Assembly (NCBI GenBank): GCA_037693485.1
Contig: CM075345.1
Location: 111,780,001 to 111,844,000, forward strand
DNA from: Kitagawia praeruptora
Taxonomy: Eukaryota; Streptophyta; Magnoliopsida; Apiales; Apiaceae
DNA: 64,000 nucleotides
Direction of reading: 5' to 3'
A program made the position numbers and the translations under genes. Shown piece by piece: positions 46,434-57,395 of this stretch. Positions within the stretch are counted from its first letter, which is position 1. Each line of letters starts with the position of its first letter. The notes beneath the pieces were generated by a model. It saw only the letters and a list, made by a program, of their open reading frames with translations, made no database searches and was not told the origin of the DNA.

Positions 46434-46660
46434 GTTGTATGGAGAACCATCTTACGTGGAGAACCGTGGAGAACCCTATGATTCTGTAGTAGAACCAATA
46501 TTTTTCAAATTTTTTCTGATTCTGTAACAGAACCAATTTTTTTCTAAAAAAAAAATCGAAAATGCCACGTCATCACTGCCACGTCACCTGCCACGTCATC
46601 AATCAAAAAATAGTGTGTAATAAGTGGTTCTCCACCTAATATGGTTCTCCATAGAGTGCT
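46434..46660. mobile_element. MITE with GGAGAACC ends, about 227 bp
   Basis: TATGGAGAACCATCTTACGT at the left pairs with ATGGTTCTCCATA at the right. ATATAGGCCATT and ATATTGGCCATT flank the element (46422-46433, 46661-46672) with one mismatch. The interior has three short CACGTCA repeats (about 46566-46600). Confidence 0.6.
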
Positions 46661-47472
46661 ATATTGGCCATTATTCTAGAGAGAACCAAATTATATAGAG
46701 TACAGGAGAGAACCCTCTCCATTAATCTCAGCCCTACGATTAAAAAATATCTGACGGTCAGTATAATTTAGTAAAAAGAAAATAGGAAAACATATCCCTT
46801 AAAAGTTGTATGTATACTCAATCGATTCTCTTCTACTATCTCTCTACGGCAATCTTTCCGATGATCTTTTTCCGTCAATCTCTCCAACGAGCTCACTCTA
46901 AACTATATCTCTCTCACTCTCTGTGATTTCAATTGAATTTATCTCTTTTCGGTGACATCTCTCCGACAATCTCTCTATTGTATATCTCTCACTCTCTGTG
47001 ATTTTAACGGATCTCTTTTCGGCATCTTTCTCTCTCACTCTGTTATTTTCAGCGGAAAGTATGGCTTCTTCTTCAAATTAAGCTCAAAACTGCGAATCTA
47101 CGATATTGAGTCTTTATCAGGTGTCACTCTTCATCTTTCTTTGTTTATTCTAATTAATTCGTAAATTTATGTGTTGACATTAATATTCTTGAGATTTAGT
47201 TTCGTAAATTTATTCAAACACAAAAGCTTATATAAACCTCACCTTCACCAGATTCAATAAAGAGAGCACGTTGTTCTGGATGCTTATTTAATCATTATTC
47301 TATCTCATTTTCTGCGTACCTGTCACTACACCATAAAAGGCCTACGGCAATGTCAAAAAAGTGTTGCTATAGGCCCAAAATATGTTGTTGTAGGCCCTAA
47401 AAACCCCAAAGGCAACATTTTGCTGATGTTGCTATTTTTGCCGTTGCCTTTGGGTTCAATGGCAACATTCTT
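46661..47472. other. Transposon-like leader and CACTA fragment
   Basis: From about 46700 to 47320 lies a CT-rich sequence with repeated TCTCTCACTCTCTGTGATTT units. It looks like the 5' leader of a DNA transposon or a lost gene, but no coding frame follows. At 47324 a CACTA-type end begins (CACTACACCATAAAAGGCC), with subterminal GGCAACATT repeats; it is cut at 47473 by the Tekay LTR. Confidence 0.5.
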
Positions 47473-50400
47473 TGTGACGCCCCCAGATCCGGGGTCGGAG
47501 ATCTAGGCGCTCACGGTCCATTTTCCATTAATAACATACTTGTTCTTGCACATAATAATAATAAACAGCCATCGACCCCACAATAAACTCACACCGCACA
47601 CACACACACACACACAGGTTAGAGTCTCAGAAACGTCATACATTTGAATAAGCAAAAGTAAAAGTTTTAGAGTTATTACAGACCGAATTAAATAGCATTT
47701 ATGCTACCAGCAACACTTCGATATGAAGCGAAGTTGGCGGCTTGAAAGTTTGTTACGGTACACTGCCTTGCACAGGTCATACTTATAAATAAAACGTACT
47801 AACAAAAGTTGCCAACCAATCCGGCTAATGGGGCCTACCGGTGGAATCTCAACTGCAGCCTGGGGTCTAGTCACCTGCTTTCGAACAGTCTGACAGGTTC
47901 TTGCCATTTCTCTTAGCTGTTGTGTTTGTAAAATTTGAAAACAAGCAAGAGTGAGCAACTATAGCTCAGCAAGAATATATGTATAAGGTAAGCAATATAA
48001 CGTTTCATATGTATAACAGTCATTAAACTCGTTGTACCAATCAGTTATAAAATCACTTGTCATTATTGGTAAATTTCAAAGGTGCACCAGTACGTGCCCT
48101 TGTTTTCAAAATAACCTTGCAGTTCTAGCTACTGCATAAAGTCAACATCTTTCTCATCAAAATAGGACACTATCGGCAACTGGCACATAGGCCTAAGATG
48201 CAGTGTCAAAGCATTTTTCCAAAGTGGAGGAATGGGACTTAAAGAAAACATAAAACCTGACAGGGATTGACGATGATCAGTCGCCACATCCGAGTCCAAT
48301 AATCCGCGGGTCTTCTCTACCGGTAGAAGGATAGAAACTACATCCGTAACTATCCCCGAGTGAAAACTACATCCGTAATCACCCTCGATGAAAACTACAT
48401 CCGTAATCATCCTTCGGCAACACCTGGGCCGGAATAATAAGTGATGGACCGCCTGGCTCACGGCCGCTTACACATCCCGGGAATCGTTCGTCAACGGTTC
48501 CCACACCTGCCAGAGTCCCTTTTTCTTTTTCTTTTAAAAACTTGATATTGATTGAAAACAGAGTAGTTGTGGTTCGACATCAGTCGACCGATAATTCTTG
48601 AAATCATACAAGAAGCAGAACCTGACCGGGGGTTTTCAAAAATGTTTTGAGTTCGAAAAAGTTCGAGTTTGAAGGTACTAAAGGTATCTTGGATTAGCTT
48701 TGTCTTTAAAATAATGAACAATAATTAATAAATGATATTTTAAGATTTAATATTAATAATTAATAAAATAATTATTTAATAAAATAAACTTTTAATCCAA
48801 GATAGGGTTTCGAGTATTTACGAAGATATGAATATAATACTTGAGTATATTGATACTTCCCGAATGACCCTTCGGGTTTTCGCAATCTAGATACGATATA
48901 ATAATATACCGCTCCCCGGTCAATAGGTATATACGGACCGCTACGACCTCTATTGCTAGAGTCGTTGTCCGAAGAAAACATTTTAATCTAAGTTCAAGGG
49001 GTACAAGCATATATGTACTTATACAATCTCAATTGCATCAATACTTCGATAAACATAGCATTTGATATAATTGAAAACTACAAACACAATAGTGAAAGTC
49101 CTTGTATATGTATAAGTTTTGAAAAGTAAACTTGCCTTGGTTTGGTTGGGGTGGTCGAGCGTGCGGAGTGGAACGATCTATACATAAGCAATAACCGCTC
49201 GTTAGTACCTTAACAATATCTCTTTAATTACGGGGTTTTAGGGGGTACGAAATTAACTTAATGACTTCGTCTTATGACACTCTAGCCCCTCTATAGGTCC
49301 ATGTCATCACTCGATTACGCTCGTCACTTATTCGACTTAATTTAGTTACCACATTCGAACCATAACCATTACTCCTAGAATTATGCTCCACTAACGACTT
49401 TTTCCCTTGCGCGAAATTTACTCTAGCATTTTTATAAAATTCAAAAATTCGTATTTTAATCCAATTCTTTTTGGGCAGCCTTCACCACTGTATTTCCTAG
49501 CTTCTCTAATTTTTCCATGATCCCACATAAATTTTTAGGGGTTTAAACAAGGTTCACAAGGGGGTCACTTAGTGCAGTCCATAGTCCAGAAACACAATTC
49601 ACTCCTCCGGCCATAACTTAAAATATACACATCACCTAGCCATGAACCTTACATTTCCAGAAACTACATTCAATTATCTTTCCAACAATATAAGGTAGGA
49701 CATCAGGGGACAACATTTGGGGGTTCAAAACCGTGTCACAATACAGGTCATTGCTCCTGGAAAAACTCAGCATGAACATACTACTTAGATCAATCATTTT
49801 CCACAATTCCACCATACAACCAACACTTAATACCCTCAAATCATGGTTCATAACACTCATGGTGATATATATACTATCCATAGTCATAAAAGTCATAATC
49901 TCAACATCAAAATTCAAGATCCATGCTATCCAATGCATATATAACCAAGATTAGCTCATAAATACATGGATCTACTACCAATCATTATAAATACTACATA
50001 ACCAAGAGGGTTTGTGATTTTATACCTTCTTGAGCTCCTAGTGGCCTTGGGTAAGCTTTTCACAACTCAACAACACCTTAGATGGTCTCCTACAACACTT
50101 ATAATGCAAGATCTAAAGGAAGAACAAACTTGGTTACTATTCATTCAAACTTTAGCAATTTATAACTTGAAATTGGGTGGATGAAATGGAGTGAAATTGC
50201 TAACATACCTTGTCTAGATGATGTAGATGACCTAGGAATTATGGTGTGAATTATGAGTGATGGGAAAGGGGGAAGAAGAATTTTTCTTCTTCCTTTTTGT
50301 CTTTGGCCGAGAGTTTGTGTTCAAGGGGGGGGAGAGTGTTTTTGTGTTTTGATTTTGGTGTTGGGTGAATGAGTGGTATTAGATGAGGTTGGGTGATATG

Positions 50401-50968
50401 TATTAGTGTAAGTATATGCATGGTACACATAGGTATGGCTACTAGTACTTGTTGTCTCCTCCTTTTTGAAAAGCAAGTAACTAAGCACTATTCATCTTCC
50501 AATGGCTAACTAGTTTGCTTGATTTCTAACTACTTGGTTGCATGGGCTTGCATGCAATACTACTCCTTGTAATATTATTCTCCCACCAATGCTTATTATC
50601 TAATCTTTAATTCGTATCGTATCTTAATTAATCTCTCGTAATAATATTTTGTCGCGTAGAGATATCCCTTATAATTCCTTAAGTACTAATTGTGTAAATT
50701 CCTCGAATGTCCATAATTCCTTATCATAATTCTTAATAAATCTTTTAACACTCTAATCATTCTCAAATCCCAAGTTTTATAAATCTCACTAACAGTAAGA
50801 CTCTTGCCTTCACAATCTCCCTTTTTATCTTACATAGTGAATACAACAACACAGTTTCTCAGACAATCAATTCTATTAATCAACAGGGGTGACCAGAAAG
50901 GTTCCAAATTGACATTGCCACTAGATATTAAATAAAATAAAATATTACCAAAAATTAGGGTTCTTACA
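47473..50968 (-). repeat. Tekay LTR 1, 3496 bp
   Basis: It runs from TGTGACGCCCCC to TTCTTACA on the + strand; in the element's direction it starts TGTAAGAACCC. It includes a (CA)n run near 47589-47616. Compared with LTR 2 I noticed three substitutions (47681, 48918, 49090) and a 4-base shorter CA run. Several small ORFs inside recur in LTR 2 only through identity. Confidence 0.93.
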
Positions 50969-50981
50969 GCCTCCCCTCCTT
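50969..50981 (-). other. Tekay polypurine tract, body 1
   Basis: AAGGAGGGGAGGC on the minus strand lies immediately before the 3' LTR start TGTAAG and is the expected plus-strand primer. The same tract is at 60896-60908 in body 2. Confidence 0.9.
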
Positions 50982-51001
50982 AAAAGGATTCCGTCCCGGA
51001 A

Positions 51002-54000
51002 TCAGGTTGAAAACAGTTGGGGGTGCTTTTCACGCATTGTGCTTTCTAGTTCCCATGTTGATTCTTCGACATTCTGGTTCCTCCATAAAACTCTCACTAA
51101 TTTGACAACCTTGTTCCTCAGCACCTGTTCCTTTCTATCCATGATTTCTACGGGTTGCTCCACATATGTTAAGTCTGGTTGCAAATCCACTTGATCATGT
51201 TCTATCACATGTCGGAAGTCGGTATGATAGGGTCATAGCATGGACACATGGAACACATTATGTACTTGCTGTAAGCTCGGAGGTAAAGCCAATTCATAGG
51301 CTAACTTTCCAACTCATTTCAAGATCTCAAAAGGTCCAATAAATCTCGGGCTTAGTTTCCCCTTTTTACCAAATCTCATCAATCCCTTCCACGGTGATAC
51401 TTTTAACATCACAAACTCTCCTACCTCATATTCCTTATCCTTGCGGGACTGGTCCGCATACTTCTTCTGTCTGTCTTGGGCCGCTACCAGCCGTCCTCTT
51501 ATGAGTTCGATAGTTTCTCTTGTCTGTTGGACCAGCTCAGGCCCTAAAATCTTCCGTTCTCCTACCTCTTCCCAACACAAGGGAGACCGACATCTTCGTC
51601 CGTACAAAGCTTCATATGGGGGCATGCCTATACTCGCATGGTAACTGTTGTTGTAGGAAAATTCGATCAATGGCAAGTGGTCGTCCCAACTTCCCTTGAA
51701 GTCTATGGCACATACTCTCAACATGTCCTCGATGGTCTGGATGGTTCTCTCACTCTGTCCGTCTGTTTGGGGATGGTATGCAGTACTCATGTTTAACTTA
51801 GTCCCCACACAATCCTGAAAACTCCTCCAAAACCTAGAGTTGAATCTTGGGTCTCTATCTGATACAATGCTCACAGGAACCCCATGCCTAACCACAATCT
51901 CCTTTAAGTAAATATCCACCAGCTTGTCGACGGTGTATCTCTCGTTGATTGGAAGAAAATGTGCTGACTTGGTCAATCTATCAATAATTACCCAAATGGC
52001 GTCATGATTAGTCTTGGTCCTTGGTAATCCGACCACAAAGTCCATCGCAATCTGTTCCCACTTCCACTCGGGTATTTCTAAGGGTTGCAACAATCCACTG
52101 GGCCTCTGGTGTTCGGCCTTCACTCTTTGACATGTCAAGCATTTACTTACCCACTCTGCTACGTCCTTCTTCATATTTGGCCACCAGTAATACTCCTTCA
52201 AATCCATATACATCTTGGTGCCTCCAGGGTGAATCGAATACCTTGAACTATGAGCCTCTTGCAAAATCTCGTCTTTTAATTCTTGAACGTTCGGGATCCA
52301 TATCCTAGATGCGTACCTCATAATTCCATTCCCGTCCTTCTCACACCTAATTTCTTCGCCAGTCAAGATTTTCTCCATCGAATTCTTTTCTTCTTCTATC
52401 TTCTCTTCCTGGCATAACTTAATCTTTTCCAATAGCGGTGGTTGGACTTTTATTTCCATTAGACTCTCTTGGCCAATTCCTGGTAACCTCACTTCAATTT
52501 CCAGCCTCTCGAGGTCCTTGATCAATTCATCCACTGACGTTATCATCTTAAGCTTTTCCTTTCGGCTAAGTGCATCAGCCACTACGTTGGCCTTCCCTGG
52601 GTGATAATGAATCTCGCAATCATAATCCTTGATTAGCTCTAACCATCTCCTCTGCCTCATGTTTAACTCTTTCTGAGTGAATATGTACTTTAAGCTCTTG
52701 TGATCCGTGTAGATTTCACACCTTTCTCCATAAAGATAATGTCTCCAGATCTTCAAAGCGAAAACTATCGCTGCTAATTCCAAATCATGGGTGGGGTATC
52801 TTATCTCATATTCCTTAAGTTGTCTGGACGCATACGCAATCACCTTACCGTGCTGCATAAGCACACACCCTAAACCTTTATGGGACGCGTCGCTATAAAT
52901 CACAAAATCTCCCTTATCATCAGGTAGGGCTAGTACTGGTGCTGTCACCAACCTCTTTTTCAACTCTTGGAAGCTTTCTTCACATTTCTCAGTCCACACA
53001 AACTTCTCGGTCTTGCGAGTTAGCCGGATCAAAGGGGCTGCTATCTTGGCAAAGTCTTGGACAAACCTCCTATAGTAGCCAGCCAATCCTATGAAACTTC
53101 TCACCTCTGTCGGAGTGGTTGGTCTCTCCCAATTTGATACAGCCTCTATTTTGGCTGGGTCCACTAGAATGCCTTGTTCGCTAATCACATGCCCCAAAAA
53201 CTGAACTTCCTTCAACCAAAATTCACACTTCGAGAACTTAGCGTACAACTTTTCTTCTCTTAATGCTCCCAATACAATCCTCAAGTGCTCTGCATGTTCC
53301 TCTTTCGTCTTGGAATAAATCAAGATGTCATCGATGAAGACTATAACACACTTGTCCAGGTACTTCTTGAAGACTCGATTCATTAAGTCCATGAAAGATG
53401 CGGGTGCATTCGTTAACCCAAACGACATTACTAAAAACTCATAGTGTCCGTACCGGGTGCGAAAGGCCGTCTTTGGTATATCTTCTGGCTTAATCCTTAA
53501 CTGGTGGTACCCGGTTCTCAAATCGATCTTGGAAAAATAAACCGCGTCCTTTAGTTGGTCGAACAGGTCATCTATTCTGGGCAAAGGATACTTATTCTTT
53601 ATGGTCACCTTATTCAACTCCCTGTAGTCTATGCATAATCTCATACTGCCATCCTTCTTTTTCACGAATAGCACCGGGGCTCCCCACGGTGACACACTAG
53701 GTCTTATCATTCCTTTATCCAACAGCTCTTGCAATTGGGTGGCCAACTCTTTCATCTCCACTGGGGCTAGCCTATATGGGGCTTTTGAAATTGGGGCCGC
53801 GCCCGGAACTAAATCTATAGCGAACTCGATGTCTCTATCAGGTGGTAGTCCTGGAAGATCATCCGGAAATACGTCCGCGAACTCATTAACGACTGGGATT
53901 TCCTGTAGGTTTGGCGCCTCCTTCTTGGTATCCTTTACATAGGCTAAATAGGCTTCACATCCTTTACGTAACAGCCTTTTTGCTTGAATCATAGTCAGGA

Positions 54001-54253
54001 ACTTTTGGGTTTGTCGTTTTCCGCTAAACACTACTTCCTCATCCCCTGGCAGTCTTAAACTCACTTTTTTCTTCACACAATCAATCTGAGCTCCATGGGT
54101 TGTCAACCAATCCATACCTATTATTACGTCAAACTCTCCTAAATTAAAAGGTATTAAATCTACCCGAAAGTGTCGCCCTTCTATTTCTAGGTCGCAACCT
54201 GGACACACTTGGTTAACAAGAATAATTTCATGATTAGCTATCTCTACTTGCAA
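51002..54253 (-). pseudogene. Tekay pol with nonsense codons, body 1
   Basis: The frame covers the end of protease (GMDWLTTHG), RT (LFVKKKDGSMRLCIDYRELN, FIDDILIYS), RNase H (YSDASHKGLGCVLMQ, YTDHKSLKYIFTQ) and integrase (HPGGTKMYMDLKEYYWWPNM, CLTCQR, MDFVVGLP, SDRDPRF, DGQSERTIQ), over 979 codons. It is then broken by TGA at 51314-51316, and 27 codons later by TGA at 51233-51235. After these the same frame continues into the chromodomain (51208-51002). A TAG between gag and pol lies at 54287-54289. All catalytic motifs are intact; only stop codons separate the parts. Confidence 0.9.
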
Positions 54254-54286
54254 TCTGTCTCTCAGTGGTTCTGTCTTAAGGCCTAA

Positions 54287-55690
54287 CTAACGTACAAAAT
54301 CTAGAGATATGAAAGACTTGGTAGCTCCCGAATCAAATAAAACATTCGCATTAACTGAGTTGAGTAGTAGGGTACCTGCGATCACATTCGTGTTCCTCAC
54401 GGCATCTTGCACAGTCATGTTAAAAGTTCTTGCAGTAGGGGCCCTGTTAGAAGCAGTTCCACTCACTCTTGATGCAGCTGGCCCAGAGGACATACATTCC
54501 CTCATTCGGTGCCCTGGTTTCCCACACTTGAAGCAATTACCTCCAGCACTGGTGTTGTTACTAGTCCCTCGACAGGTGTTAGCATAATGCCCCGTCAGCC
54601 CACACTTGATGCACTTCACATATTGCAGGTTACACACGCCCGCATGTTTCCTTCCACATTTATTGCATTCCGGGAGTGGGGCTCGGGGTGGGGTAGAGTA
54701 CGATGATCCCTGTGGTCGGCCGCCCTGGCCCACACTCCAACTTTCAGCTCTCTTGGTTCCAAAGTTTCCGCTGGGTTGGGACATTGTTCCTCGCTTAAAC
54801 TTGCTCGGAAAGCTCCCTCCCGCAGAGTTTCCCTTTCGACTGTCAAACTTCCTCTTCTTTCCTTCCCTCTCCTTCTGCATCTGTTCACCTCCAGCCTCAA
54901 CAATCGATGCTTTCTGTACCAGGGTGGCATAGTCTGTCAGCTCAAGAACCGCCACACGATTCTGAATCCATTGCTTTAGCCCCAATTGAAACCTTCGGGC
55001 CCTCTTCACCTCAGAGTTCACATATTCCGGCACAAACCTTGACAGCTCAGTAAATCTTGCCTCATACTCGGCCACCGTCATGTTGCCCTGCTTTAGTTCC
55101 AAAAATTTCAGCTCCATTTGTGTTTCCATGAACCTAGGGAAATACTTTTCCAAGAACAACTCGCTAAACCTCTCCCAGGTCACCACACCTCTTCCCTCCA
55201 AATTCTTTTTAGCTTCCCACTAGTAGTTTGCCTCACCCTTCAGCAGATAGGTGGCGAAAACAGTTTTCTGCTCTTCAGCGACTCCTAGTATTTCAAAAGA
55301 TTTTTCCATTTCTTTCAGCCAGGCTCTTGCCTCGACCGGGTCTGCAGTTCCCTTAAACTCCGGGGGTTTCAGGGATTTGAAATTCCGAAAGGCATTGGCA
55401 TTCGCATTGTTGGGTGGTGGCTGAACCGGGGGACGGTCCAAGTTCTGCCTGAGTAGGTCCATGAATCGCTCCATAGGGTCTCTCCTTGGATTTTCCACCT
55501 CTAGGGTATCATCTTCAGCTTCCTCTTCATCATACTCAGAGTTATCAAACAAGTTATAGTCACTACCTTCATCCTCGCTCATGTTCAAGTCCTCTCTCTC
55601 ACGGTTTTGGTGGCCTTCCGGCCCATGGTGGCTACCCTGGCCTTCAGAGTTGGCCGGGTGAGCTCGAGTGTTCATTCTTCTGGGTGGCAT
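54287..55690 (-). pseudogene. Tekay gag-protease with one nonsense codon, body 1
   Basis: I place the start at the ATG at 55690, giving the usual Tekay beginning MPPRRMNTR. An acidic N-terminal part is followed by the Gag domain (LKPPEFKGTADPVEARAWLKEM), broken by TAG at 55220-55222 where relatives have Trp. Reading on in frame: TWERFSELFLEKYFP, VAEYEARFTELSRF, several CCHC knuckles (KCIKCGLTGHYANTC, NCFKCGKPGHRMREC) and the protease motif VLFDSGATKSFIS. It is therefore a single-stop pseudogene with otherwise normal structure. Confidence 0.9.
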
Positions 55691-56456
55691 GATTCTGATA
55701 ATAAGACAAAAATGGGTTAGGGTTTTCAATTTATTTGACCGTATTTAGAGAAGTCAGGAACGTATTGTTCCTCCTTATACAGGGTTAAAATTTCGAAACT
55801 CGCAGTGCCCTTATGATGGCGATAAACTGTAAAACCTTTTTAGGGAAAGTCGTTACGTGGTTCGAAAACATTTGTAGGAATTTCCAAAATTTCAAAACTT
55901 CGTAATCTGTAGAAATATTTTTTTAGAGTTTTAAATAAACTAAAACCGTTTTTTTTTTTTTTTTTGAAAGATTTATTTTAGAAAAATTGTAGGAACATTT
56001 TGGAAAATGTAGAGAACAATTTGAAATCGCATATCGTAAATTTGAAACAGCATGGTTGTATTTATGGCTTGTAACAGTTGTATAATCACAGTTGTATATC
56101 AAAACGGTAGAGCATGGCATCGGAAAGTAAAGCAGTTGAGACAATATCAAGGAAACTGAAACTAAATAAGTACGGTACAAGGGTTGTCACAAAGTTTGGA
56201 TGTTAGAGCCAAATACATAGTTCCGATGTCAAAGTCTAGCAAAAGTGGAACAAATACAAGTACATAATCCGAATAGTCAGGGCTACACAAAAGTAGGGCT
56301 ACATCCGTACATACTATCCGAAGTCACATCTACATATATGTAGGTCAGTCTACTCATCCACTGGTCAGAAAGGACGCCACTGCACAAGTCAACTATCCCG
56401 CAAAATCGACACACTAATGTCATCTGAACCTAGGGGACTGAGCTATCAGTAACACA
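55691..56456 (-). other. Untranslated leader between extra ORF and gag
   Basis: About 770 bases without a convincing frame, containing a T-tract of about 18 (A-tract in the element's direction) near 55950. It could hold a ribosome entry or splice signal for gag; none is recognisable. Confidence 0.45.
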
Positions 56457-57164
56457 TCATGGGGCCGCACCGCGACGGAGCAAGGTCCTCACTCGGGCAA
56501 ATGCACGACGCACAACACGTCTAACATCCCTAGCCTGGATCACTCCGCCCCCGCGGATCCCTAATCCGAGAATCCTCTCGCGACTCCTCCTTTCAATCCT
56601 GTGGAGTCGAGCTCTAGTCCTCCTAGCAACAGTAGTCCTCATCTCAGCCTGAATCCTCAGTCGCGCCTCGCGCTCCTCCACTAGGACTCGCCTCACCTCA
56701 TTAAGTCTGGCCTCGGCAGAAAGTAAGTCTCGGGTCATGAACTGCACGACATAGGCGTGCTCAGCGCCCGACACCGGGGGTAGGTCCAGTGGTGGGGGTG
56801 GCATAACAGGGGCAGGAGCAGGAGCAGGGGTAGGGTCACGCTCCTCCTCGCTAGAAGTATCCTCCTCGGAGTCATCATCTGAAGAAGTGGGGCTCAATGA
56901 CTGTGGAGAGGGTGGGGGTGACACAACACGGTCCTCACCGGATCGCACACTCTCCTCATCAGTGGCCACAGGGGAGGGGGTAACAGGCTCAGGCTCAACA
57001 AAGGGCTCCTCATCGGGATCCTCCTCCTCAGTGTCCTCTATCAGCTCAATCACAGGGTCGGTCTCAGAGTCAGCATCAGTATCCTCAACAGGGTCCTCAG
57101 TCTCTCTCAGTAGTGCCTCATCATGCTCCCTCTCATAGGCCTCAGGGTTTGGTATCTCCTCCAT
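56457..57164 (-). CDS. Extra ORF upstream of gag in the Tekay element, 235 aa
   Basis: An intact 235-codon frame starts 232 bases inside the 5' LTR, on the same strand as gag. It is GC-rich compared with its surroundings. The first half is very acidic, with many Glu, Asp and Ser, then a Pro/Ala-rich linker. The last third (about residues 150-235) is rich in Arg, Glu, Leu and Val, looks helical, and is strongly basic at its end. I recognise no domain. It is unlike Gag, Env or any host gene I know. Its frame is intact although gag and pol carry stops. It could be an accessory protein, as known from the extra first ORF in Ogre elements, but function is unknown. Body 2 would carry its copy outside the window. 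Confidence 0.65.
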   Translation of the reverse strand: MEEIPNPEAYEREHDEALLRETEDPVEDTDADSETDPVIELIEDTEEEDPDEEPFVEPEPVTPSPVATDEESVRSGEDRVVSPPPSPQSLSPTSSDDDSEEDTSSEEERDPTPAPAPAPVMPPPPLDLPPVSGAEHAYVVQFMTRDLLSAEARLNEVRRVLVEEREARLRIQAEMRTTVARRTRARLHRIERRSRERILGLGIRGGGVIQARDVRRVVRRAFARVRTLLRRGAAP

Positions 57165-57380
57165 CTACACAAGGGAAATAAGCTAGGTTACTAACCAAAA
57201 AGAAGGGTTTAAGGAGTAGTTCCCTCACGGGCCTTAGGAGTCAGGGCTATATCCGATAACCCGACTGTGAACTCGATGAGAGCTCTAGGTATTAATGGGA
57301 TTATTATTATTGTTATTATTATTCGTATCATTATGGTTGCTTCCCTAAGTTACTATCGTTTCTGAGAACTGTAACCTTCT

Positions 57381-57391
57381 CTCTTATACCA
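57381..57391 (-). other. Tekay primer binding site, tRNA-Met-like
   Basis: On the minus strand TGGTATAAGAG lies four bases inside the LTR edge. It differs from the usual TGGTATCAGAG at one base. Confidence 0.75.
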
Positions 57392-57395
57392 TTTC

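Noticed and set aside
46800..47160. Protein gene starting near 46952
   Set aside because: The short frame is low-complexity, with no recognisable domain and no continuing exon. The region looks like a transposon leader.
47704..49954. Several ORFs of 70-110 aa in the Tekay LTR, repeated at 57631-59881
   Set aside because: They recur because the LTRs are near-identical. No domain, codon pattern or conservation beyond the DNA supports coding.
54616..54932. ORFs on both strands overlapping the Tekay gag
   Set aside because: They are alternate frames of the gag zinc-knuckle region with no similarity of their own.
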